Source: Thauera butanivorans NBRC 103042
GTDB lineage: Bacteria; Pseudomonadota; Gammaproteobacteria; Burkholderiales; Rhodocyclaceae
Assembly: GCF_001591165.1 (NCBI RefSeq)
Contig: NZ_BCUG01000038.1
Span: forward strand, 1 to 62,449
Length of the DNA stretch: 62,449 nt
Direction of reading: 5' to 3'
Shown here: piece after piece, positions 33,394 through 44,829 of the stretch
Layout of the letters: each line of letters opens with the position of its first letter
Numbering within the stretch: the stretch's first letter is position 1
Translations under genes and position numbers: made by a program
Notes under the pieces: generated by a model
Told to the model about the DNA's origin: nothing
Seen by the model: the letters and a program-made list of their open reading frames with translations, nothing else
The model's database searches: none

Positions 33394-33924
33394 TCAGCGC
33401 GCGGGCGGCTCGATTGGTTCGGCGAGGTTCAGGTTGCCGACGCCGTTCTGGCCCTTGATCAGGAACTTGCCTGCCGCCTGGTCGCTGCGGCAGGGCCCGA
33501 GCCGGCGGCCGCTGATCTCGGTACGGGCCACCGCAGCGCCGCCGCCTGCCGGGGACGCGCTGAACTCGCCCTGGAAGTTGTACTGGAAATCGCCGGAGAA
33601 CCTGCCTTCGATCGTCGCGGTGCCGTCCTGTGTATCGCACTGCGCACGGTAGTGGATGTAAAGGCCGTCCTTCGACCATGCCTGGTCCCGGCAGGTGGTT
33701 CCGGCGTTCGCCGGCGTGGCCAGCACTTCGTCGCGGCCGTCCCTGGCAATGCAGATGTGGAAACTCTCGGTCTTCGCCGCTTCGCCTGCGGGCCCATGGT
33801 TGACCAGCCACAGGCCATGCATCCGTTGCGGTGCTTCGATGGCGCCTGGGGCGGGCGTCGGATCGGCGTGGGCGGTTTGGAGCGCTGCGGCGGTGGCGAG
33901 CAGCAGCGGAACGAGGGCGCGCAT
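33394..33924 (-). CDS. DUF3617-like exported protein
   Basis: A 176-residue protein with a signal peptide (LVPLLLATAAALQTAHA) and a mature part with paired Cys, resembling DUF3617 proteins of betaproteobacteria (GLWLVNHGPAG, CIARDG, CRDQAW, CDTQDGTATIEGRFSGDF). It is probably periplasmic; function unknown. It stands alone between the AsmA-like gene and the SUF operon. Confidence 0.75.
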   Translation of the reverse strand: MRALVPLLLATAAALQTAHADPTPAPGAIEAPQRMHGLWLVNHGPAGEAAKTESFHICIARDGRDEVLATPANAGTTCRDQAWSKDGLYIHYRAQCDTQDGTATIEGRFSGDFQYNFQGEFSASPAGGGAAVARTEISGRRLGPCRSDQAAGKFLIKGQNGVGNLNLAEPIEPPAR

Positions 33925-34066
33925 GTTCAGTTCCAGGATTGGGTGTGGGTATCGGTGGGTATCGGATCGACCGCGAGATCAGCCGCAGATTAACCGCGTG
34001 CCGCAGCGTGGAAATTGAGCAAGGACAATACTCGCTCCCGTTTTCGCGAGGCTCGGAACAGCCCCC

Positions 34067-34636
34067 TCAGAACAGCCCCATTTCCAGCCGCGCCGCTTCG
34101 CTCATCATCTCCCGGCTCCACGGCGGGTCCCAGGCCAGCTCGACGCTGGCCTCTTTCACGCCCGGCAGTTCGAGCAGCTTTTCGCGCGCCTCGTCGGCGA
34201 TCAGCGTGCCCATGCCGCAGCCGGGCGCGGTCAGCGTCATGCGCACTTCCAGGCGGAAGCCGCCTTCCGGCAGCGGCTCGGCGGTGCAGCCATAGACCAG
34301 GCCGAGATTGACGATGTCGATCGGAATCTCGGGGTCGTAGCAGGTGGCCAGCACTTTCCAGGCGTTCTGCTCGACGGCGGCGGCGTCGACTTCGCCTTCG
34401 GCCGGCGCGGGCATCGGCGGCGGGAGCTGGGGTTCCAGCCCCAGCGCATCGGCGTCGCGTTCGGCGATGCGGTACAGGTTGCCGCCGCACATCACCGTGA
34501 TCGAACCGCCCAGGCGCTGCGTCACCAGCGCATAGGCGCCTTCGGGCAGTGTCTCGGGCTGGCCCCAGGGCACGCTCACGGCGTCGCAGTCGCGTGCCAG
34601 CACGCGGGATTCGGTTTCGGCATAGCGTTCACCCAT
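34067..34636 (-). CDS. sufT: SufT, Fe-S cluster maturation factor (MIP18/DUF59)
   Basis: A 189-residue protein with a C-terminal MIP18-like domain (VLATCYDPEIPIDIVNLGLVY and LTAPGCGMG, the conserved Cys). SufT assists cluster delivery in SUF systems. It is last in the sufB-C-D-S-U-T operon, 12 bases after sufU. Confidence 0.92.
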   Translation of the reverse strand: MGERYAETESRVLARDCDAVSVPWGQPETLPEGAYALVTQRLGGSITVMCGGNLYRIAERDADALGLEPQLPPPMPAPAEGEVDAAAVEQNAWKVLATCYDPEIPIDIVNLGLVYGCTAEPLPEGGFRLEVRMTLTAPGCGMGTLIADEAREKLLELPGVKEASVELAWDPPWSREMMSEAARLEMGLF

Positions 34637-34648
34637 GGTCGTCTCCGC

Positions 34649-35101
<453 letters not shown>

Positions 35102-35111
35102 GAGGCGTCCT

Positions 35112-36353
35112 TCAGGTTCCGAACAGTTTCTGGGCCTTGCCGATGGCGGCGGCCAGGACGTCGACATCGGCTTGCGTGTTGTACATCGCCAGCGAGGCGC
35201 GCGCGGTGCCGGGAATGCTGAAGCGGTTCATCAGCGGCATCGCGCAATGGTGGCCGGCGCGGATCGCGACGCCTTCGGCATCCAGGATGGTGCCGAGGTC
35301 GTGCGGGTGGATGCCGTCGACCAGGAAGGACAGGATGCCTGCCTTCTCCCTGGCGGTGCCCACCAGCCGTATCCCGGGCAGCGTGCCGATCGTCGCGGTG
35401 GCGTAGTCCAGCAGGGCGTGCTCGTGGGCGGCGATGTGCGCCAGGCCGATGCCCTGCACGTAGTCGATCGCGGCGGCCAGGCCGATGGCGCCGGCGATGT
35501 TCGGCGTGCCGGCTTCGAAGCGCTGCGGGGCGTCGGCCCAGGTGCTGCGCTCGAAGGACACGGTGCGGATCATGTCGCCGCCGCCTTGCCAGGGCGGCAT
35601 CGCCTGCAGGATGGGCTTGCGTGCGTAGAGCACGCCGATGCCGGTCGGGCCGTACAGCTTGTGGCCGGAGAAAGCGTAGAAATCGCAGCCGATGGCCTGC
35701 ACATCCACCGCCTGGTGGGCCACGGCCTGGGCGCCATCGACCAGCACCAGCGCACCGGCGGCATGGGCACGCGCGGTGAGCTCGGCCACCGGGTTGATGC
35801 TGCCCAGCGCGTTCGACACGTGGGTGATGGCGACGAGCTGGGTGTCCGACGTCAGCAAGGCGTCGAAGGCGTCGAGGTCGAGCTCGCCGGCGTCGCTGAC
35901 CGGCGCGACCTTGAGCACCGCGCCGGTCTGCTCGCACAGCAACTGCCAGGGCACGATGTTGGAGTGGTGCTCCATCGCCGTGATCAGGATCTCGTCGCCG
36001 GCGCGCAGTTCGGCGCGGCCCCAGCTTTGCGCGACCAGGTTGATGGCCTCGGTGGTGCCGCGGGTGAACACGATCTCGTCCGCGTGCGCGGCGTTGATGA
36101 AGCGCTGCACCGTCACCCGCGCGGCATCGTACAGCTCGGTCGCATGCTGCGACAGCCAATGCACGCCGCGGTGGATGTTGGCGTTGGATTCCAGATAGAA
36201 GCGCCGTTCAGTTTCGATCACGGCCAGCGGCTTCTGCGTCGTCGCGCCGTTGTCCAGATAGGCGAGCCGGCGGCCATGCACCTTGCGGGCGAGGATCGGG
36301 AAGTCGGCGGTGACGTCGAGCTGCGCCGTGTGGATGTCGGCAGGGGAATTCAC
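35112..36353 (-). CDS. sufS: Cysteine desulfurase SufS
   Basis: A 413-residue PLP enzyme that takes sulfur from cysteine for cluster assembly. PLP Lys is in AFSGHKLYGPTG, catalytic Cys in RAGHHCAMPLM, and the PLP-contacting His is in MEHHSNIVPW. It starts at a GTG (36353) that overlaps the sufD TGA as GTGA; no ATG gives a sensible N-terminus, so the non-ATG start is well supported. The upstream part of this frame is only a shadow of sufD. Confidence 0.92.
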   Translation of the reverse strand: MNSPADIHTAQLDVTADFPILARKVHGRRLAYLDNGATTQKPLAVIETERRFYLESNANIHRGVHWLSQHATELYDAARVTVQRFINAAHADEIVFTRGTTEAINLVAQSWGRAELRAGDEILITAMEHHSNIVPWQLLCEQTGAVLKVAPVSDAGELDLDAFDALLTSDTQLVAITHVSNALGSINPVAELTARAHAAGALVLVDGAQAVAHQAVDVQAIGCDFYAFSGHKLYGPTGIGVLYARKPILQAMPPWQGGGDMIRTVSFERSTWADAPQRFEAGTPNIAGAIGLAAAIDYVQGIGLAHIAAHEHALLDYATATIGTLPGIRLVGTAREKAGILSFLVDGIHPHDLGTILDAEGVAIRAGHHCAMPLMNRFSIPGTARASLAMYNTQADVDVLAAAIGKAQKLFGT

Positions 36354-37675
36354 AGCAGTTCCTCCAGCAGGGCGCCGCCCGGCAGGCGGGCGAGCAGGGT
36401 GGCGCGGGCGTGGCGGCGCAAGGCGTCCTGGGCGATGCGCTCGATTACTTCGGCGGCGAAAGCGTAGGTCAGTAACTGGCGCGCATGGGTTTCGTCCACG
36501 CCGCGGGTGCGCAGATAGAACAGCGCGTTGTCGTCGATCTGGCCCACGGTGGCGCCGTGCGCGCATTTGACGTCGTCGGCGTAGATCTCCAGCTCGGGGC
36601 GGGCGTCGGCCTCGGCCATCTTCGACAGCAGCAGGTTGTCGCAGCGCTGTACCGCGTCGGTGCGCTGCGCGTCCTGGGCGACGATGATGCGGCCGGCGAA
36701 CACGCCGCGGGCGTTGCCGTCGACCAGGCCGCGATAGTGCTCGCGGCTGGTGCCGTGCGGCCGGGCATGGTCGATCAGCGTGTGGTGGTCTACATGGCGC
36801 CGGCCATCGACGTGGTACAGGCCGTTGAACAGCGTCTCGCAGCCTTCGCCGTCGAAGCGGGTGCGGATGTCGTTGCGCGCCAGCCGGGCGCCGAAGGACA
36901 GCGAGTGGGTGGCGAAATGCGAACCGCGCGCCTGCTCGGCCTCGATGCTGGCGAGGTGGATGCTCTGTTCGTCCTGCTGCTGCAGCTTGATGTGGCTGAT
37001 GCGCGCATCCTGCGCTGCCTGCACGCGGGTAACCACGGTGCCGAGCGTGCTGCCGCCGCCGAGATGATGTTCGACGATATTGGCCTCGGCATTGGCTTCG
37101 GCCAAGATCAGGTTGCGCACATGGCTGTCGGCCGCGCCGGTGGCGCCGATGAAGACCAGATGCAGCGGCTGCTCCAGCGCCGTGCCGGGTGCCAGATGGA
37201 CGAAGGCGCCGTCGCTGCACAGCGCGAGGTTGAGCGCGTAAGGGCTGCTCACGACGGCAGTGTCATCCCCTGCGGCGCTGCCGAAAGCGGCTTCGACCGC
37301 CTCGGGCTGGCGGGCCAGGGCTTCGGACAGGGCGCTGATCGTGACGCCCGCCGGCAGCGGCGGCCTCACCGACAGTGTCGGCTCGAAATGCCCGTCGACG
37401 AATACCAGCCAGTGGCCGCCGTCGTCGAAATCGGCGCGCAGCGCCGCCAGCGTGGTGGCCGGATGCGGCGCGTCCTCCGGTGCGATCAGCGGCTGCTGGT
37501 CGAGGAAGGCGAGCGAGGTGTGGCGCCAGGCTTCGAGCCGGCTGGTCGGCCAGCCGGCGGCGGCAAAGCTGTCGATCGCGTCGCGGCGGTGGCCGGTCAG
37601 CCAGGGCAGCGCGGCGCCCGGCAGCGTGGCGGCGCGCTCGCGGTGGCGTGCGACCCAGGTATCGATGGTATTCAT
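36350..37675 (-). CDS. sufD: SUF scaffold protein SufD
   Basis: A 441-residue member of the SufB/D beta-helix family (LVFIGATGAADSHVRNLILAE; HGATVGQIDDNALFYLRTRG near the C-terminus, with the conserved His). It forms the SufBC2D complex with the neighbours. It starts 3 bases after the sufC stop and overlaps sufS. Confidence 0.93.
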   Translation of the reverse strand: MNTIDTWVARHRERAATLPGAALPWLTGHRRDAIDSFAAAGWPTSRLEAWRHTSLAFLDQQPLIAPEDAPHPATTLAALRADFDDGGHWLVFVDGHFEPTLSVRPPLPAGVTISALSEALARQPEAVEAAFGSAAGDDTAVVSSPYALNLALCSDGAFVHLAPGTALEQPLHLVFIGATGAADSHVRNLILAEANAEANIVEHHLGGGSTLGTVVTRVQAAQDARISHIKLQQQDEQSIHLASIEAEQARGSHFATHSLSFGARLARNDIRTRFDGEGCETLFNGLYHVDGRRHVDHHTLIDHARPHGTSREHYRGLVDGNARGVFAGRIIVAQDAQRTDAVQRCDNLLLSKMAEADARPELEIYADDVKCAHGATVGQIDDNALFYLRTRGVDETHARQLLTYAFAAEVIERIAQDALRRHARATLLARLPGGALLEELL

Positions 37676-37678
37676 GGT

Positions 37679-38458
<780 letters not shown>

Positions 38459-38478
38459 GTCATTTCTCCCTGTTTCAC

Positions 38479-39993
<1,515 letters not shown>

Positions 39994-40011
39994 CTCGGTT
40001 TCTCCTGTCGT

Positions 40012-40491
40012 TCAGCCCGGGTGGCGTACCAGGCGGCTGGGGCCGCGCACGCGCCGGCCGGCTGGGGAAGTGGCGTCGGCAAACCTGGGGGGTGGCGTCA
40101 TCTCGGCGATGCTCACGCCCTGCAGGGCCTCGCGGACCACGGTGTTGATGCGCAGCCAGCCGTCGCGGATGCGACAGCCGGTTTCCAGCGTGCAGGTGCC
40201 GCTGCCGGCGCTGCATTCGGTCAGCCCGAAAGGCTGTTCTTCCAGCGCATCGACGATGTCGGCGATGCTGATCCGTTCGGGCGGCCGCGACAGCAGGTAG
40301 CCGCCGCGCGTGCCACGCTGGCTGACCACCAGTCCGTGCCGCCCCAGCGCCTTCAGGACCTTGCTGACGGTGGCCAGGCCGAGGCCGAGGGCGTCGGCCA
40401 GTTCGGTGGCGCTGACGACCTGCGTCGGCGTCGCCGCCATGTGGGTCGCGATCAAGGTTCCGTAGTCGGTGAGCTTGCTGATCCGTAGCAT
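40012..40491 (-). CDS. Rrf2-family Fe-S regulator of the SUF operon
   Basis: A 159-residue winged-helix regulator (MLRISKLTDYGTLIATHMA; HTH ATELADALGLGLATVSKVLK). Three Cys (ECSAGSG-TCTLETGC) at the usual place bind a 2Fe-2S cluster in relatives. It heads the operon and a short palindrome lies upstream, so it should repress sufB-T when clusters are plentiful. This fits the SUF assembly activator type; equating it with IscR or SufR by name is not certain. Confidence 0.9.
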   Translation of the reverse strand: MLRISKLTDYGTLIATHMAATPTQVVSATELADALGLGLATVSKVLKALGRHGLVVSQRGTRGGYLLSRPPERISIADIVDALEEQPFGLTECSAGSGTCTLETGCRIRDGWLRINTVVREALQGVSIAEMTPPPRFADATSPAGRRVRGPSRLVRHPG

Positions 40492-40538
40492 GATGAAGGG
40501 CCTCCGGGGTGGCCTTGCTGTCTAGCGTGTTTAAACTG

Positions 40539-40551
40539 TACTGAATTAGTA
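40539..40551. promoter_or_regulatory. Imperfect palindrome TACTGAATTAGTA upstream of the SUF regulator
   Basis: The 13-bp element, flanked by further GTAC sequences, lies 48 bases before the Rrf2 gene in an AT-rich patch. It resembles Rrf2-family operators and probably overlaps the SUF promoter. Confidence 0.5.
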
Positions 40552-40679
40552 CTGTATTTGCAAGACGGCACCACGGCCAGGGACGGCGGTCGAAGAATGC
40601 ACGGGAACTGCCGCCGGAATGGCGCGTGGATGCGCCGCCGGGCCTATGATGCGAAGAGGAGCACGCAGGAGGAAGCGAT

Positions 40680-40868
40680 ATGGAGCTGGAAGTGGGTCGG
40701 GTCTATCCGGTGCGCCTGTGCAGCGGCGAAATCCGCGCCTGGCGCTTCGATGGCCGCGATGGCCGTGGCCTTGCCTGGTGGCATGACATCGAGACCGGCA
40801 AGGGCTTCAACGAGTCGGGCGTGCTCTACGCTTGGGAGTTGCTGCCGGAGGGAGAGAGCGATGGCTGA
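40680..40868 (+). CDS. Small hypothetical protein coupled to a membrane hydroxylase
   Basis: A 62-residue soluble protein (MELEVGRVYPVRLCSGEIRAWRF...) with many Trp, probably a small beta-barrel fold. AGGAGGAAGCG precedes the ATG. Its stop lies inside the first codons of the next gene (8-base overlap), which suggests coupled expression. No family recognised. Confidence 0.6.
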   Translation: MELEVGRVYPVRLCSGEIRAWRFDGRDGRGLAWWHDIETGKGFNESGVLYAWELLPEGESDG

Positions 40869-41412
40869 GCCGTGGTGGATTCGCGTGGCGCTGCCTTTTC
40901 CCGCCTCGCTGGCGTTGCCGGCACTCGGTCTGGGCGTCGCCTGGCTGATGTGGCCGCAGGCGGCCGGTGCCTGGGCGCCGATGCTGGCACTGCTTGCCGG
41001 GCTGGCTGCCTGGACGCTGGTCGAGTACCTGCTGCACCGCTTCTTCATGCACGGCGTCGAGCCTTTTACCGCGTGGCACCTGCAGCATCACCGCGATCCG
41101 CTGGCGCCGCTGCGGGTGCCGGTCGCGTTCAGCCTGATGCTGGTGCTGGCCATGCTCGGCCTGCCGTTCATGGTGCTGGGACCGGACAGCCTGGCGGCAC
41201 CGTTTTCGGCCGGCCTGCTGCTGGGCGACATGCTGCAGGAAAGCGTGCATCAGAGGCTGCATGCACATGAAGTGTCAGGCCATTGGCTGCCGTATCTGCG
41301 TGATCACCACGCCTGGCACCACTTCAGGGACGAAGGTCTGGCCTTCGGCACGCTGACGGATTTCTGGGACCGCTGCTTCGGAACCTGCCCGCCATCGGAG
41401 CGGGGACGCTGA
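40861..41412 (+). CDS. Fatty acid hydroxylase/sterol desaturase-family membrane protein
   Basis: A 183-residue di-iron membrane protein with the histidine motifs LLHRFFMHG, HLQHHRDP, HEVSGHW and HHAWHHF, and three to four membrane helices. Such enzymes hydroxylate or desaturate lipids. It is at the short end of the family. It overlaps the 62-residue gene; the two may act together. Confidence 0.82.
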   Translation: MAEPWWIRVALPFPASLALPALGLGVAWLMWPQAAGAWAPMLALLAGLAAWTLVEYLLHRFFMHGVEPFTAWHLQHHRDPLAPLRVPVAFSLMLVLAMLGLPFMVLGPDSLAAPFSAGLLLGDMLQESVHQRLHAHEVSGHWLPYLRDHHAWHHFRDEGLAFGTLTDFWDRCFGTCPPSERGR

Positions 41413-41435
41413 CGACGGCGGTGCGGAGGCCAGAT

Positions 41436-41816
41436 TCAGGACCGGCGCTTGCCCGTGCGAAGCGCCTGCCAGGCGAGCACGACCCAGCCCAGGATCATCA
41501 GACTGCCGCCGACCGGCGTCACAGCCCCGAGCCAGCGCGGCCCGCCCAGCGCCATCAGGTACAGCGTACCGGCAAAGATCACCGTGCCCGCCGCCAGCAA
41601 TGCGGCAGGCAGCAGGCTGCGCGGCAGCCGGGCCGCTCCCAGCGCGACCAGACCGACTGCATGCCACATCTGATATTGCACCGCCGTCTGCCACCAGGCC
41701 AGCGCATTGGCGTCGAGCAGGCTGCGCAGGCCGTGCGCGCCGAATGCGCCCAGGGCGACACCGAGCGCGGCGAGCAGGGCGCCGGCGAAGAGGGGGAAGC
41801 GTTGGAGATCGTGCAT
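41436..41816 (-). CDS. DUF423 membrane protein
   Basis: A 126-residue protein with four hydrophobic helices and the DUF423 pattern (ALGVALGAFGAHGLR, QYQMWHAVGLVALG, FAGTLYLMALGG, PVGGSLMILGWV). Function unknown. ATG at 41816 gives the family-like start; GGAGG lies about 14 bases upstream. Confidence 0.88.
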   Translation of the reverse strand: MHDLQRFPLFAGALLAALGVALGAFGAHGLRSLLDANALAWWQTAVQYQMWHAVGLVALGAARLPRSLLPAALLAAGTVIFAGTLYLMALGGPRWLGAVTPVGGSLMILGWVVLAWQALRTGKRRS

Positions 41817-41896
41817 ATCGAGCTGTGTTCCTCCGGGCGAGGCAGGGAAGGGTAAGGCGCGGATGTCTGGTTTGACGAGGGTTCTCATGCTGCCGC

Positions 41897-42346
41897 TCAG
41901 GACGCGGGAGCGATCCGCAACGGAATCGTCACTGGCCCGTCGTTGATCAACTGGACTTTCATGTCGGCGGCGAAGCGGCCGGTCTGCACTACTGGATGTG
42001 CGGCGCGCGCGCTGGCGACGAAGTGTTCGTACAGTGCCTCGCCGGTGCCCGGATTGGCGGCTTTGCTGAAACTCGGGCGGTTACCGCCGCCGGTGTCCGC
42101 CGCCAGCGTGAATTGGCTGACCACCAGCAGACCGCCGGCGACGTCCTGCAGCGAGCAGTTCATCCTGCCGGCCTCGTCGGCGAAGATGCGCAGCTTCAGG
42201 ATCCTGGCGAGCAGTTTGTCGGCTTCGACCGGCGTGTCGCCGCGCTCGGCGCAGACCAGCGCGAGCAGGCCGGGGCCGATTTCGCCGATGGTTTCGCCAT
42301 CGACGACGACGCGTGCTTCGGAGACGCGCTGCAGGACTGCGAGCAT
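41897..42346 (-). CDS. dtd: D-aminoacyl-tRNA deacylase
   Basis: A 149-residue proofreading enzyme that removes D-amino acids from tRNA. The SQFTLAADT and NDGPVTIPL (Gly-cis-Pro) motifs of the active site are both intact, and the N-terminus [13 protein letters not shown] is standard. It is followed by DUF423 on the same strand. Confidence 0.95.
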   Translation of the reverse strand: MLAVLQRVSEARVVVDGETIGEIGPGLLALVCAERGDTPVEADKLLARILKLRIFADEAGRMNCSLQDVAGGLLVVSQFTLAADTGGGNRPSFSKAANPGTGEALYEHFVASARAAHPVVQTGRFAADMKVQLINDGPVTIPLRIAPAS

Positions 42347-42421
42347 TTTTCGGGAGTCTTCAGGCCGGCGCCCCGAAGGGCGCCGGGCGTCGATGCACCG
42401 CCGGGGTGGCGGTGCTTTCGG

Positions 42422-43708
42422 TCAGACGGCGGCGAGCGCCTGCTCCAGGTCGGCGATGAGATCGTCGATGTGCTCGATGCCGATCGACAGCCGCACCATG
42501 TCGGGCGTCACGCCGGCCTTGGCCAGTTCTTCCGGCGACAGTTGGCGATGGGTGGTGGAGGCCGGGTGGCAGGCGAGCGATTTGGCGTCGCCGATATTGA
42601 CCAGGCGGGTGAACAGCTTCAGCGCATCCTGGAAGCGGGTGCCGCCTTCGATGCCGCCCCTGTTTCCGTTCCCCTTTACGCCGAAGGACAGGATGCCCGA
42701 GGCGCGGCCGCCCATGTACTTCTGCACCAGGGCGTGGTCGGGGTGGTCGGGCAGGCCGGCGTAGTTCACCCATTCCACCTTGGCATGGCTCTTCAGGTAC
42801 TGCGCCACCTTCACGGCGTTGTCGCAGATGCGGTCCATGCGCAGCGCCAGGGTCTCGATGCCTTGCAGGATCAGGAAGGTGTTGAACGGCGACAGCGCCG
42901 CGCCGGTGTTGCGCAGCGGCACCGTCCGGGCACGGCCGATGAAGGCCGCCGGGCCGAGCGCTTCGGTATAGACCACGCCGTGGTAGGACACTTCCGGCTC
43001 GTTCAGGCGGCGGAAACGGGCCTTGTGCTCGGCCCACGGGAACTTGCCGGAATCGACGATCACGCCGCCGAGCGAGTTGCCGTGGCCGCCCAGGTACTTG
43101 GTCAGCGCGTGCACGACGATGTCGGCGCCGTGCTCGAAGGGGCGGCACAGGTAGGGCGAGGGCACGGTGTTGTCCACGATCAGCGGCACGCCGGCCTTGT
43201 GCGCGATCTCGGCCAGGCGGCCGATGTCGGTGATGTTGCCCAGCGGGTTGCCGACCGATTCGCAGTAGATCGCCTTGGTGCGCTCGTCGATCAGCCCGGC
43301 GAAGCTGTCGGGGTCGCCGGAGTCGGCGAAGCGCACTTCGATGCCGAACTGGGGCAGGGTGTGGGCGAACAGGTTGTAGGTGCCGCCGTACAGCGCCGTC
43401 GCCGAGACGATGTTGTCGCCGGCCTCGGCGATGGTCTGGATGGCATAGGTGATCGCCGACATGCCCGAAGCCACCGCCAGCGCGCCGATGCCGCCTTCCA
43501 GCTCGGCCACGCGCTGCTCCAGCACCGCGTTGGTCGGGTTGGTGATTCGGGTGTAGATGTTGCCCGCCACCTTGAGATCGAACAGGTCCGCGCCGTGCTG
43601 GGTGTCGTCGAAGGCATAGGACGTGGTCTGGTAGATCGGCACCGCGACGGCCTTGGTCGTGGGATCCGGCGAATAGCCGCCATGCACGGCGATGGTTTCG
43701 AGCTTCAT
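42422..43708 (-). CDS. metY: O-acetylhomoserine sulfhydrylase (MetY type)
   Basis: A 428-residue Cys/Met-metabolism PLP enzyme. It has the PLP Lys in HALTKYLGGHGNSLGG and the family motif DNTVPSPYLCRPFEHGADIV. Length and the TTSYAFDDTQHGADLF segment fit O-acetylhomoserine aminocarboxypropyltransferase, which makes homocysteine from sulfide, rather than shorter cystathionine enzymes. Single gene; no riboswitch was seen in the short upstream region. Confidence 0.9.
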   Translation of the reverse strand: MKLETIAVHGGYSPDPTTKAVAVPIYQTTSYAFDDTQHGADLFDLKVAGNIYTRITNPTNAVLEQRVAELEGGIGALAVASGMSAITYAIQTIAEAGDNIVSATALYGGTYNLFAHTLPQFGIEVRFADSGDPDSFAGLIDERTKAIYCESVGNPLGNITDIGRLAEIAHKAGVPLIVDNTVPSPYLCRPFEHGADIVVHALTKYLGGHGNSLGGVIVDSGKFPWAEHKARFRRLNEPEVSYHGVVYTEALGPAAFIGRARTVPLRNTGAALSPFNTFLILQGIETLALRMDRICDNAVKVAQYLKSHAKVEWVNYAGLPDHPDHALVQKYMGGRASGILSFGVKGNGNRGGIEGGTRFQDALKLFTRLVNIGDAKSLACHPASTTHRQLSPEELAKAGVTPDMVRLSIGIEHIDDLIADLEQALAAV

Positions 43709-43802
43709 GCGAGGGTCTCCCCTTTGGGTGAAAGTGTGGCGAGAGTATAGCGAGGGTGGAAGATGGCGGGGGCGGCACGCCGATCGGGACGAAGCAGCCC
43801 TG

Positions 43803-44720
43803 CTACGGGGCGGTCCGTTCCTGTTCCCAGCGCTGGAAATATTCTTCCATGTGCTTGACGCAGAGCTTGATCTTCGCCGATGAGCTCAGGCGCTCGGGAT
43901 AGACGGCCCAGATGTTGGCTTCCTGGGTGTATTCGGGCAGTACCGTCACCAATGCGCCGGTCTGCAGGTGGCTGCGTACGTCCCAGATCGAGCGCAGCGT
44001 GATGCCATGCCCGCGAACCGCCCAGGCGACGGCGATCTCGCCGTTGTTGGTGACCAGCGAGCCGCGCACCTTGACGTTGTAGTTGCGGCCGCGCCGCGTC
44101 AGTTTCCACAGGCCGACCGGATGGTCGCGCTCCTTGATGATCAGGCAGTTGTGCTGCATCAGCGTGCCCAGGTCCGGTGGTGCGCCGTGCTTCTCGATGT
44201 ACGAGGGCGAGGCGCACAGAACCCGGTGGTTGCGTGCCAGGCGCCTGGCGATGTAGTGCGGCGAGATGACGTCGCCTATGCGGATGTCGAGGTCGATCTT
44301 GTTCTGCGCCAGGTCGAGCAGGTGGTCCAGCACGTCCAGCCGGACCTGGATTTCGGGGTATTTGCGCGAGAACTCGGCCAGGCTTTCGCCCACCACCCGG
44401 CGGCCGAAGCCGAAGCTGGTGGATACCCTCAGCACGCCGCGCGGCTCGTTGCGCTTGACGCCGAGTTCCTCGTGCAGCTCGATGACGTTGTCGAGGATCC
44501 TGCGTCCCAGCTCATACACCTGCTCGCCCTGTTCGGTCAGGGACACATGGCGTGTCGAGCGGTGGAAAAGCTTGCATTCGAGCTGGGCTTCCAGGGTCTG
44601 GATGCGCTTCGTGACGTAGGCCGGCGAGGCGCCGAGGCGCTGCGCCGTCTGCGAGAAATTCAGTGTCCGCACCACTTCGCAGAACACCTGCAGGTCTTCG
44701 ATGGAGAACTTGTTGTTCAT
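43803..44720 (-). CDS. LysR-family regulator
   Basis: A 305-residue LysR protein. HTH at residues 18-45 (NFSQTAQRLGASPAYVTKRIQTLEAQL), substrate-binding domain from about 90. It is divergent from the amidase-TRAP-asparaginase-dehydrogenase operon and very likely controls it. A CGAT-N11-ATCG site lies between them. It resembles the DmlR/TtdR-type subgroup, which would fit the dehydrogenase at the end of the operon. Confidence 0.88.
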   Translation of the reverse strand: MNNKFSIEDLQVFCEVVRTLNFSQTAQRLGASPAYVTKRIQTLEAQLECKLFHRSTRHVSLTEQGEQVYELGRRILDNVIELHEELGVKRNEPRGVLRVSTSFGFGRRVVGESLAEFSRKYPEIQVRLDVLDHLLDLAQNKIDLDIRIGDVISPHYIARRLARNHRVLCASPSYIEKHGAPPDLGTLMQHNCLIIKERDHPVGLWKLTRRGRNYNVKVRGSLVTNNGEIAVAWAVRGHGITLRSIWDVRSHLQTGALVTVLPEYTQEANIWAVYPERLSSSAKIKLCVKHMEEYFQRWEQERTAP

Positions 44721-44777
44721 GATCCGTAAAAACTGATTTTAATTTCGGCTGCTTGTCCGGCCCTTCCCCGGATCGTA

Positions 44778-44796
44778 CGATGAATTGAACTTATCG
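44778..44796. promoter_or_regulatory. LysR-type box CGAT-N11-ATCG
   Basis: A perfect interrupted dyad with the T-N11-A core expected of LysR sites, 58 bases from the LysR start and 34 from the amidase start. Confidence 0.6.
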
Positions 44797-44829
44797 ATCC
44801 ATCGAACGACGCAAAGGAAGGGGAAGAGC

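Noticed and set aside
43709..43802. SAM riboswitch before metY
   Set aside because: The short upstream region shows no recognisable riboswitch fold or conserved SAM-box motif.
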